From positions 28,877,744-28,941,743 of the forward strand of contig OX637393.1 of the NCBI GenBank assembly GCA_951799425.1: 64,000 bases of DNA, given 5' to 3'. The translations under genes and the position numbers were made by a program. Numbering within the stretch: the first letter of the stretch is position 1; every line of letters starts with the position of its first letter. Under the pieces are notes generated by a model, which had not been told where the DNA came from, searched no databases, and was given only the letters and a program-made list of their open reading frames with translations. Of this stretch, positions 48,967 through 59,534 are shown piece by piece. The DNA comes from Ilex aquifolium (Eukaryota; Streptophyta; Magnoliopsida; Aquifoliales; Aquifoliaceae).

Positions 48967-49590
48967 ATGAGCTCTTCAGCTCATAAATGCACGATAAGCT
49001 TCAAAGCTTATAAATACAAGATGAGCTCTTCAGCTCATAAATGCACGTTAAGCTTCCAAAGCTTATAAATACAAGATGAGCTCTTCAGCTCATAAATGCA
49101 CGATAAGCTTCCAAAGCTTATAAATACAAGATGAGCTCTTCAGCTCATAAATGCACGATAAGCTTCAAAGCTTATAAATACAAGATGAGCTCTTCAGCTC
49201 ATAAATGCACGATAAGCTTCAAAGCTTATAAATACAAGATGAGCTCTTCAGCTCATAAATGCACGATAAGCTTCCAAAGCTTATAAATACAAGATGAGCT
49301 CTTCAGCTCATAAATGCACGATAAGCTTCCAAAAGCTTATAAATACAAGATGAGCTCTTCAGCTCATAAATGCACGATAAGCTTCAAAGCTTATAAATAC
49401 AAGATGAGCTCTTCAGCTCATAAATGCACGATAAGCTTCAAAGCTTATAAATACAAGATGAGCTCTTCAGCTCATAAATACACGATAAGCTTCAAAGCTT
49501 ATAAACAAAAGATGAGCTCTTTGAACTCATAAACAAACGATAAGCTTCCGAAACTTATAAAAAGCAAGATGAGTTCTATAGCTCCTCAGC
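48967..49590 (+). repeat. Tandem array of 54-55 bp double-hairpin units
   Basis: About ten near-identical units, then one or two worn ones. Each unit contains hairpin 1, ATGAGCTCTTCAGCTCAT (7-bp stem, CTTC loop), and hairpin 2, ATAAGCTTCAAAGCTTAT (8-bp stem, 2-base loop). They are separated by AAATGCACG and AAATACAAG spacers. Differences between units fall mostly in the hairpin 2 loop (CA, CCA or CCAA), while stems are kept. The array lies between the gag-protease stop and the polypurine tract, so it would be in the 3' part of the genomic RNA. Confidence 0.92.
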
Positions 49591-49889
49591 TCGTGCAAGC
49601 CTCTAGGCTCGTCAAATTAAAGGCTGATCTCATCTTGGAGACACCAACAGTCCTTGTACACCGCCTACCCACTCAAATATGTTCAGAATAGCAGGGAAAC
49701 ACCTACGAAGTCAGAAGGGACGTGGGCTTAAACATGCGCGAGAATCGAGGAGGCCATGATTGCCAGGAAACCGTCAAAAAGGCAGTACCTCTGCACAACT
49801 CTAGTCTGATTCTAGCTCGGTGTAAAAACAGCTCTAGTCTGATTCTAGCTCGGTTTAAGATAGCTCAGCCCCTGTCCAAGCTCGCTTGA

Positions 49890-49909
49890 GCCAAGGGCTG
49901 GGGGGCAAC
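49890..49909 (+). other. Polypurine tract of the young element
   Basis: AAGGGCTGGGGGGCAAC directly before the right LTR at 49910, the expected plus-strand priming site. Just upstream, CTCTAGTCTGATTCTAGCTC is present twice (about 49798-49850). Confidence 0.75.
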
Positions 49910-50858
49910 TGATGATACCCAAAATACACCCTAGACACGAGCTTTGAAAGAGAGCTCAGCTCAGGAGTTCCGGGAAAACAAGCAGAACTCATCCAGCCAG
50001 GGACTGAGCTCTGCCAGCTGGTATTAAAACTCCCAGCTAAGGACACGAGATAAACAGTACCAAGGGGACAACAAGGTGACACCGGATACCATTATAAAGG
50101 AAGTAGAACCAATCCAATTCAAATAAGCTAAGAAAGCCCAAAGAAGAGTCCAATCCATTACCCAAGCCCAAGCCCACTAAAGAGAAAATTCTAGAGAATG
50201 TTAGATAAGAATTTGAATGTTAGATAAATATTTGAATGTTAGATAAATATTTGAAGGTTAGATTTGAATGTTAGATATATATTTGAAGGTTAGATTTGAA
50301 TGTTAGATAGGTATTATTTAATTTGTGTGGTTTGGATTGATTCACGTTGTACGGCTAGGATTGATTCCCTACTACTATAAATATACCACCCATTTGGGTG
50401 TTCTAGCATCAAGAAAGAAGCAAAGCTTCTAAGAGTGAGTTTGAGAGAGAGTTCTCTTGAAATTCCTAGTATGCTCTGTGGTTGCAGTTTAGACTGATCT
50501 GCCACATCAGAAAAGATTTCTAGAGATTGAGAGTGTAAGTTGTGAGCTTCCTATTGAGTGTTTGCTTCTCTCCCTCTCTCCCTCTCAAGCATTGTAAAAC
50601 TCTCCGGAGTACCACCATGATTGATCAATAAAACATCCAGGCCATCGTCGCCGTTCGAAGAGTGGACGTAGGTCATCCGAGACCGAACCACTATAAATCT
50701 CTTGTGTGGATCTCTTTACTATTGTTTTGCCATTTATTTACCATTGATTGCTCATTAATCACCCTTGTGACTATTGATATAGCACCACGTTCGCATCTCC
50801 CGTCAGTACGACCAAATAATCCAGTCCCATAGCTCATACGCGCAGGTTTACACCATCA
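49910..50858 (+). repeat. 3' LTR (949 bp)
   Basis: Same length as the 5' LTR and, by eye, one difference (near position 34 of the LTR). Confidence 0.95.
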
Positions 50859-50863
50859 AATAC

Positions 50864-52199
50864 AAAAATGAAGATTTATTAAAAAATATATAAAAGCAAA
50901 AAAGTAACATATAATGTTGATTCAAAAGTTAGTGGGATCATCTATAGAAAAGCTCAAACTTATGGGACTTTCTTAAACAAGGTCCTTTATTTTTGGAAAC
51001 TTCAAGCGTGTTCAATTGATCCCACTCACATGGATGTAGTAGCTCTGCCCATGAGAAAACAAGGATCTCTGTTTATGGCCATTATTGCATTTCATAATTT
51101 GTGTTTTTTCTTTCCCATAAAAGTTGTTTTCTCTCATGCTTTTCCGTTTTCAAAAGTAAAAAAATTAAAAAGGATAGGCTAAAATGTTCTGGAACCTAAG
51201 AAGATATGGGTGGAGCAGAGACTTCAAAGTTTGGAGCCTCCTATCCTTCATACTCTACACCCATCTTTTTTTATGGTGTCAATTCACATTCAATTATATA
51301 AATTCTCCATCGAGTTTATTCCGGACTCGAATTTTACCCGAAATCTTCAACTTGAATATAACTCAAATTAAATCTATATTCATTTCTCAGTATACATTTT
51401 GGTTCAAAATTCAGTTCAAAGAAGGTTGAACTCAAATTCAATTCGAGTTGGATTGTAGAATTACACAACCTAATTGAAAATTCAGATTTAATTTGGGTTA
51501 GATTGTAAAAACCTAACGCTTCCATCTCAATAACATTCTTGTTGATACTAGAAATTGCTCTCCACGCTCGTTGGATGAAATTGATTTCCGAACGACCAAA
51601 GGAGGTACTTATAAGGGCAAGTCCAAGACCGGAGGGGCTCTGGGGTCGACTCTTCGATGCTTTAGTTAGATGAGGAATTTGGGATGGATAATATTGATTT
51701 GATGTGATTATTCCCTACCTTGGTTGATCTCCGTTTTTCCCTTTTTATAGGTGCCATTGGGGATTCCTTATCCTTTTATTCATATGGAGGCAATTACGCT
51801 GGGAGTGGTGGAAATGGTCTTCTTGGTTAAGTGGAGGCTTCAGTTGAGTTGAACTAGTCAAAGTTGTGAGGGGGCTAGACTCTGTTGAGCTGCAGGACAA
51901 GCTAGTTGTTGAGTTGGACGTTTTACAAGCTATGGAAATCCTTAGTCCGAGCACGTGTTCAAACTCCAATTATCAGTTTCCCCCATTTTAACTCAGCGTG
52001 GCTTGTACATGGTCCTCATTTAATGCATTTGTCCGTTTAGTGTAAAACCACGTACAAAATTTAATGATGGATAAAATGGACTTAAGAGTACTTCCAAATG
52101 AGGATAAGAAATTTGAATTATTGTGAAAAAATTGATCATGAAGTTTGAGTTCGCACGTATAGACTTCAGGGTCAAACTTATTTATGGATGTGTTTAAAC
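50864..52199. other. Intergenic, nothing recognised
   Basis: No gene or well-bounded repeat seen. The right part may already belong to the LTR that ends at 54335. Confidence 0.35.
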
Positions 52200-54335
52200 T
52201 TGAAAATGGTGATTAGGTAAGTTTTTAAATGTTTTTAGGTCAAAATAAGGACACTATTGAATTCAGAAGAACAAGAAACCTTGGGAGATGTGATATGAGG
52301 TGTATTAGAAGTTTGGAAGTATTCCAGGGTTGAAATGCATATTGGAGGGAATTCGGGTAGAATAGAATTTGACACTACCTCAGTATTTGGTTCATAAATT
52401 TTTACCATGAAATTCAATTATTCTAATTGTTGGACAGTAGAAACTAGATTTTAAGGGCTATAAAAGTGTATTTTATGAAAATTTCTTGAATCGACTTCTA
52501 AATATGTCAAAACTTCCTTGGAAGTTTAGGAAGAAATGGGTTTCACATTTGAACATGAACTGACGTTCGAATCTGGATCAGAGCAGAATTGCAAAGTTTG
52601 ACAGAACCTGAGATACTAGGAGCAAAGTCCATTTGAATGCCAATCTCTATTTGAACGTGGATGCGCGATTTCCAGCGATCAGTTTTTAAATGTTTTTTTT
52701 TTTTCATTTTTAACCCTATAAAATACCCCAATGACGTTCTTTAGGTTATTTTTCAACAACTTTCAACCCTAGGAGGCTAAGGAGAATTGGGAGAATGATG
52801 AAGGGAGAGATCATAAATATTTACGTAGGGAAAATTAGAATAAAACATGTTAGAATCACGATTCAAGGAGATTAAGGTAGGAGTTCTTTCTCAAATTCAT
52901 TCATTGATGATTATGGCTATATAATATATCTTTTTCATCCTTATTATGATATAAATAATTAATCTACAATTTTTTTTTACTTTCATTTGAATCCATGATT
53001 CATTTCTTAAACAAAATACATGATATGCTTTTGAAATTTATTCGTTCTTATTTTACAAAACCTAATTCTTCAAAAATACATGAGTTATGAATAAGATCTA
53101 TTCATTCTAAATTGAAAAATTCTAGTTCTTAATTTATAATTTTATCTATGTGATAGATCTTCAACGTTTTATATTCCTTTTGAATATATACTTAAATTCT
53201 TGAATAAACACATGATTGACACATAAATACATGTTTTACATCGAAAGATCATATGTTTTGATTAAAATCCTAGATTTGGAATATTGTGAACATGAATGTT
53301 TCTTTTTATGATCTCTTGCATGTTTTGCTTTGATTATTCTTCCACTTGAGAATTTTGGAACAATGGATTTTGGTATATACGTGATTTTTGGAAAAAAAAT
53401 GTTGTTATTATCTTTTGTATTGGTGAGTGTGACGAACGTGAATTACGCTTGAATGTGTATCATAGAGTGTTAGAGGTTTTTCTACCTTGAGGGGTTTGGT
53501 GGTTGTCTAACCCTCGTAAGGGGGTTTGGTTTCTTGCGAGAGCCAACCACTATTTGTCCACATAGGTTCGAGGTTGAGGGCTAGTATACTATTCCTAAGA
53601 AATGATACGTCAATGTTAATACGTCGGTACATGCCATTCCTAAAGTATTGTAAGTATTGTGACCCTGTGGGGATTGATTTGAGATGGTTTGTGTTTGTGG
53701 GTGGACGAGATAGGTTTGGTGTGTAGGTTCATGCTAGTCTACCTATGTACATGAGATATTATGTTATGAATTTTGGTTTTTGTGAGTGAGTCTATTCTAC
53801 TATGAACTTTACTGTTTGTACCATGAACTTAAGATATTTATTAAATGTCACCATTTTATCTCAAAACTATGTATGTTGTTTTGTAACTGAGACTTACCTC
53901 TTTTTATGATTTTCTAAACCTTGTTTGGGTTTGAGAATGTTTTCTTACTGGGCTTTTTCCTCACCCTGCCATAACATTTTTCAAATTTTGGACTTGAGGG
54001 AGATATAACCTTAGATGAGCAGGTTGAATTTGAGGTGGCAGCAGATCAAGATGTAGATACAGACATTAAGACTTAGAGAGTGTTTTTCTAGTTTAAATTT
54101 CTAAAATTCAGTTATTAGGCAATGTTATGAATATTTCTTATTCAGTTAGTTGAAAGACTATTATTTTGGTTTTGGATGTAAACCTCAGAATTTATTTATG
54201 TTTCTCTAAGAAATTGATCTAGTTAGTCATTGAATGTGGAATGGTTTTTATTATTTAATGATTATCTTAGATGCTTTCATGGTTGTATGTTGTATAGATA
54301 GTGATGTCTTCCAAGGTGGATTTTGGGGCGGTACA
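52200..54335 (+). mobile_element. 5' LTR of a gypsy (chromovirus-like) fossil, start uncertain
   Basis: Ends GGGGCGGTACA at 54335 and is followed by GGTATTAGAAC (54341-54351), which resembles the initiator-Met primer-binding site GGTATCAGAGC. A TATA-like CCCTATAAAATACCCC lies near 52717. CTTACTGGGC followed by TCACCCTGCC (about 53945-53970) is typical of long chromovirus LTRs. The left end is not located and the coordinate is a guess. The element is old. Confidence 0.5.
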
Positions 54336-54690
54336 AGTTCGGTATTAGAACTTAGTAATTTGGTCTTATATGGAGATTACTCACTAGAGATTTAGGTATA
54401 GGTTAAAGAAAATCTAGGCTTGAATCATCTTGGAACTGTGTGCTTATAATATAAGTGTGGGTTGATGCTTAGTTAGGTTATGGATTGGTTATTCGAATTC
54501 ATGAGTTTTGGCCAGCTTAGGAGAATTGATGAAATTTTTGAGATTTATATGCTAGCTGCCTACCATACTGCTATGGACTATTTAAGGAAACGGATGGTGT
54601 TTTGTTTTTGATTACTAAAGGATGCTAGACTTGAATCTTTTGGCAATTACATGTTTATGAGTTAAGCATGAGAGGGTATTTATAGCGCTG

Positions 54691-56317
54691 CTAGTTGTTG
54701 TCCACGTGCGTTGCATGTGAACTATTTTCATCAGTATCACTATATTTTGTATGCAAGATTTCAAATACAACCACTTAGATAGAACATAACTAATTAAGGT
54801 ATTTATTTTTTTTGGAAAGTGCTTAAGGTATATATTTATTGATAAAAAATTTATAGGAATCAATTATGCATTTAATCTCTTAATTCTTGTTTTTTTTCTC
54901 AAGTATGCAATTAAACCAATTATACTTTTGATTGGATTGTTGGTGAAGTGAAATTTTATAACCGATTTGGCCTTCCCATTAGCATGCGGGCTTGGATAAT
55001 ATTGGCTTATTCTGATTTTATTGATCAATTTGGGTATATACACATGTACAAAAATATTTCGTAGTCATTGCGAATCCTTAACCCAAAAAAAAAAAAAAAT
55101 TGTTTGAATCTCAAGTAACTTCTCCAATAAGAGACTTCCAATCTAATGATTCTTCTAAATAGTGCTCGAAAATTAAATCTAAACTTAGTTGATATATTTG
55201 AAATTGAATTCATTTTATAATAAAATCAAATAACCCTTTTCTTTGTCTTTATTGGATACCCAAATGGTAGATGGTTTCCTTCCAAGACATTATCATGACC
55301 TTCAATTCATTAGTTTTTGGTTTATGTGGGTAGGAAAGAGCAATGCTCGTAAGCAACATATAAGCGAAAATCTTAAAATATCGCAAAGTTCAAATATGTA
55401 GTCTAGCTTATTATTTAACCCATGCTAACAAACCGAAGGAGAAACCTTTGACTAATACAATCAAGCACATGAGGAAACCCTCACTAGAAAATTAAGAAAG
55501 ACAAAAAAAAAAAGGTGTACCTCTTCATTGCAGAGCTTGGCGAATTCTCATCTATCGCGCCATCCCTTCTGCCTCCCACTCCTTTGTTTGACCTTACTCT
55601 ATGCGACCACAAATTTAAACTCGATCTCAATGACGAATTATCCTATTTCACAAGAAAATCTAACATTGAAAATGGAAAAATTGTACACATCATAAGCATA
55701 ACAAATCAGAATATATTTGAAGATCAATGGTTATGGGCCTTATGGCCTTGTCAAATTTAGTTTTCCACTATTCTGAGATTTCATAAAACAAGATAAACCA
55801 AACACAAACAAGAGTTATTGAATCACTACTTGTTGTGGTAGTATAGTTGGTTGAGCCATGCAGAGACACAAAATCTAATATTTTTTCGGTTTCAACTGCC
55901 AAGTGAAATGTGATTGAGCCATGCAGAGACATCCTATTCAAGTTGATAGATAGTTATGTATATATTCATTGCATATTGAATGTTTTAGTTTTAGAATTTG
56001 TATGATCAAGAACATAAATTATTGTTTCTATTGAACATGGATAATGTTTGTTTTATAAAGCTTTTCTCTATAGTTAGTTGAGATTTATAAGTAGATATAG
56101 ATATAAATAATGTTTGTTTTATAAAGCTTTTCTCTATAGTTAGTTGAGATTTATAAGTAGATATAGATATAAATAATGGTTTTATTACAACAATAATTAC
56201 AAGATTTAAAAATTTCATTAACCATACAAAAGATAGTATAGGGATTAGTTGTTTTATTAGGGGCATTATAGTCAATCAAAAGGTTTTCACTTAACTGCCT
56301 TTTATCAGTAGTATAGA
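54691..56317 (-). mobile_element. Non-autonomous Helitron, second family (1.63 kb)
   Basis: On the minus strand it starts TCTATACTACTGATAAAAGG at 56317, close to the TCTATACTATTAAAA start I recall for Arabidopsis Helitrons, and ends CTAG at 54691. A hairpin, CACATGCAACGCACGTG, lies about ten bases before the end. The right flank is T as expected; the left flank is G rather than A. It lies between the primer-binding region and the gag relic of the gypsy fossil, so it inserted into that element. No Rep/helicase ORF. Confidence 0.7.
56042..56173. repeat. 66-bp perfect or near-perfect tandem duplication
   Basis: Two adjacent copies beginning AATGTTTGTTTTATAAAGC inside the Helitron, with no difference seen by eye. 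A recent duplication. Confidence 0.9.
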
Positions 56318-56339
56318 TTAAGGAAACTAACTTGTGCTT

Positions 56340-59300
56340 TGTAGAATGAATGGTAGACGAGGATGTGGACGCACGACTAATCTCGCTAAAAACTAACCAC
56401 CACCTCTAGATGCCACAAACAACATCTACCAGTGTCTACACGAGTTGACCACTCTGGTGCAGAATAGAATGGGAATAACAACAATCATAACGGGGTGGTT
56501 TAGCCTCTAGCTCAAGAACAATTCAACAAAAATGAGAACCAGAGGATGATGGTTGTCAAGGAGTTCTTGAGTCAATGCCTGCCTACTTTTCAAGAGAGTT
56601 CCAATGCGATGGATGCAAATAAATGGATCCGTAAAGTTAGGAAGATGTGTGACAACATGGGGATCGCTGAGGATCTTCAAGTCGGTTTGGCAACATACCT
56701 GCTAGAAGGAGAGGTAGATCATTGGTGGGATTCAGTGAAGAGGATGCAAAATGTAGATGGCATGACCTAGGATGCCTTTGATCAAGTGTTCCAAGATAAG
56801 TATTTTCTAGAGTCGGTAAAGATAAGATGAGTGTAGAATTTTTGGCTCTAAGGCAGAGCAACATGACTATAGTTGAGTATGAAAGGAAGTTTGATGAGCT
56901 CTCCCGTTATGCAATAGAGTTCGTGTCTACCGAGGTCAAGAGGGCCAAATGGTTCATGTAAAACCTGAGAAAATTTGAACTTTTTATGAAAAATGGCAAA
57001 ACGGTAATTTGCCACTAGAGTGCAGGTTGAAAACCCATATTTTCCTAGAGCTTTGATGACGAAACGAACCTCACTGTTGGATTCGTCTCGTAAAATCTAG
57101 TTACCCAGATAATTTTCGTTGAATTCCGAGATAGTCAGGTTTTTCACGTTTGTCGAGGCGACTGGGGGTCGGGTGACCTAAAAAATGACCCCAAAAATAA
57201 AATTTCTAAAATTTTATTATAATTTAAAAGAAGTTCTTATAAAAATATTTTGAACTTAAACCGGAACGAAATTTAATCATTTTGGGGCGAAAACGGACCC
57301 GGGAATAGAGAACGCGTGGTGCGACGTGGACCAAGCATTAAAGGGTATAAATAGGAGACAAAAATCTGATTTTCTACACAAAATCTCTAATGGGTTTTAA
57401 CGTTGGAAGAGGAAGAGAGGAAAAAAAGAGAATTTCAAACTTCTCTTTACGATCTACGGAGTTCTGCAGGTCGGAATCATTCGGGCCAAGTATTAAAGTC
57501 AATCTACGCGACGAGGGCTATGCAATCATACCAAAAAAGACGGGTTTCACTGAAGTTCAAAGGCGGGATTTTGGGGAAAGCTTGGTTTTGGGCAAGATTT
57601 GTGTTCTTGGAGCTTCCTAGCATTGTCTTACGCTTCAAGAGGTAGGGTTTTCATCCTAACTAAGTTTATTTCCAACCCAGGACGACTATATGAAATGAGT
57701 GGGCTGTTATATGTATTTTAACACTTGCCTATTGTAGTTGATTTAATGAAAATGGGTAAATTCAATGCTTGTATGAATTGGTAATTAGAAATTGCTAGCT
57801 TGTGATTTCTTGAAAGTTTGGATAAATGGGGTATGTAGAAATCATTTAATGTGATTTCTTGAGTTATGTGATGAATTTGAGCATTTTATGTGATTACATG
57901 ATTTAGTGCCTTGAAGATGTTTGATTAAATACCTATGTGAAATAAAGTGTGTTAATTACATGAGATTATGTGAAAACATGCTTGAGAGTTGTTGTTAGAT
58001 AAAAATGTTGATATATGCTTGATGATGTACTGGCACTGTGATGATTTATGAAAATTTTATGTTTTGGATATAATTGCCCATGGAATGTGTTGAAATGTGA
58101 TTGAAATAGTTCATGTGACATTCATTACATATTGAACATGATATTGATATTGCAATGGTTCATTACATTGCATATGCACGAAAACATCGCATTTGGTGGG
58201 TGTGTGTGCATGGTTTGATCAAACACTATTCTTGGTGGATGATACTTGGGCTCGGGGAAAGTTGGATCGAAGATTCGACTGATTCGCATGGTTTGCATTG
58301 AAAATAGGGTCGGGTTAGCAAGAAGAGCTAGACAATCCATCGGGTGCAAGACCCAGTTAATTAGGATACACACTCCTTTGGTTTAGTCCATGAAGTGTGT
58401 CGGTGTACGGGGAACCGTTGGTGGAAGTCCATAGATTCCGTGTCAGTTGGGTACCCGTTGGTGTATGTCCATAAATACCCACCCCAAGAAAGACCTTAAG
58501 ATTTATAATGGTCAATTGATGTGTAACATAAATGGCGGATTCATACACATTGGTATTGCATGTGTTACGGGAGTCAGTAAGGGCTCGGGTTGAAGTGCAT
58601 GAGTGAGTCTCATCTCATTTCATGGCATGACATGGTGATTTTCTACATTGAATTGCATATTCTTGATTGGAATAGTTGTTGATTGTTGAATGTTGCATGT
58701 GGACATTTCATATGCACTTAGGTTGGGGAGTGGCCTCTTTAGGAGATACCCTATTGAGCGTGGCTCACCCTTTATGGGAAAACATTTCAGCTGCGGGTTA
58801 TACACCGGTGGACGGCTCGTATTTGGGGCCTCAAGGATGAAGAAAAGCCGACTTGTGGCTTTTAAACCTTGTTTTGTAAAACTTTTGTGAAATTCGGTTT
58901 TGGACATGTAAATCTATGGAAATGATTGTAATCGAACTTATATTAGCTATGTTTGATGCATAAATTTATGATGTGGGAGTATGAATTGATGTATATTGGA
59001 CCTCGGATGGGTCATGTGATTAAATGTTGTATGATTGTACATGTTGTGTTTTGGGTAGAGTTTCCCGTACAAAGGAGACTCTGCCCGAATTTTGTTAAAT
59101 TATGGATCCCAGTAAATGGGGCATAACGGCGTGATATCGAGTTACACGGTATCCACGGGTATTTTGCGGGTTGATGGGTGATCAACGGGTTGACAAAGGA
59201 CCCCCGATTTTCGGGGCGTCACAGTTCAAGTAGGGTCTAAGGCCTGCTATTAGAAAGAAGCTTGTCGCTCTTTAGATTCGAGAGTATGGAGGTCTGGTAG

Positions 59301-59510
59301 ATAGAGATGCATTGGTGGAGAGGGAGACAGAAGAGACCCGACGTTGACAAACGTTAGCTAGAGGAGGCCCATTTTGAACTGACAATAGTAGTGGAGGAAT
59401 ATAGAGAGTGTTTCCATATCGCTAGTTGGATCAGGCTACTGGACAGAGCAATCAACCAGTTCATGGAGCTGGGGGCTCCCAAGAAAGGATAGTTTCCCTT
59501 TTCCCCTTGG
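56340..59510 (+). mobile_element. Gypsy gag relic, interrupted by a solo LTR
   Basis: Plus-strand text at about 56546-56950 has the Ty3/gypsy gag pattern (PTFQESSNAMDANKWI, then YLLEGEVDHWWDS). Gag-like text resumes right after the solo LTR at 59224 and fades near 59500. This probably belongs to the same element as the LTR ending at 54335. It is broken in several places and older than both the Helitron and the solo LTR inside it. Confidence 0.7.
56957..59223 (+). mobile_element. Solo LTR, gypsy type (2267 bp) with 5-bp duplication
   Basis: Starts TGTAAAACCTGAG, ends GGGGCGTCACA, and is bracketed by GTTCA (56952-56956 and 59224-59228), a perfect 5-bp target duplication. It has a TATA box (GGGTATAAATAGG near 57343) and a TCACCC block near 58766. 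No internal region is present, and gag text of another element lies on both sides. It therefore arose by insertion and later LTR-LTR recombination. The orientation is from the TATA box. Confidence 0.85.
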
Positions 59511-59534
59511 GAGTGGTCCCACAATATCAGTCGC

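Larger units (their letters stand above)
45508..50858 (+). mobile_element. Young LTR retrotransposon, gag-protease only (5351 bp)
   Basis: The two LTRs are 949 bp each (45508-46456 and 49910-50858), begin TGATGATAC, end ACACCATCA, and by eye differ at a single place. The 5-bp target duplication AATAC is perfect (45503-45507, 50859-50863). A primer-binding site (TGGCGCCGTCTGTGGGAA) starts two bases after the left LTR region, near 46460. A 784-codon gag-protease ORF follows, then a hairpin-rich tandem array, then a polypurine tract next to the right LTR. No reverse transcriptase, RNase H or integrase is encoded. It therefore looks like a whole but non-autonomous gypsy element of the Tat type, related to the fossil at 59535-63240. 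Near-identical LTRs mean a very recent insertion. Confidence 0.93.

Noticed and set aside
49314-49532. 72-codon repetitive ORF
   Set aside because: Chance reading of the hairpin array whose unit length is partly a multiple of three.
48967-49590. CRISPR-like array
   Set aside because: Units are contiguous with no unique spacers, the context is a plant retrotransposon, and no cas-like gene exists.
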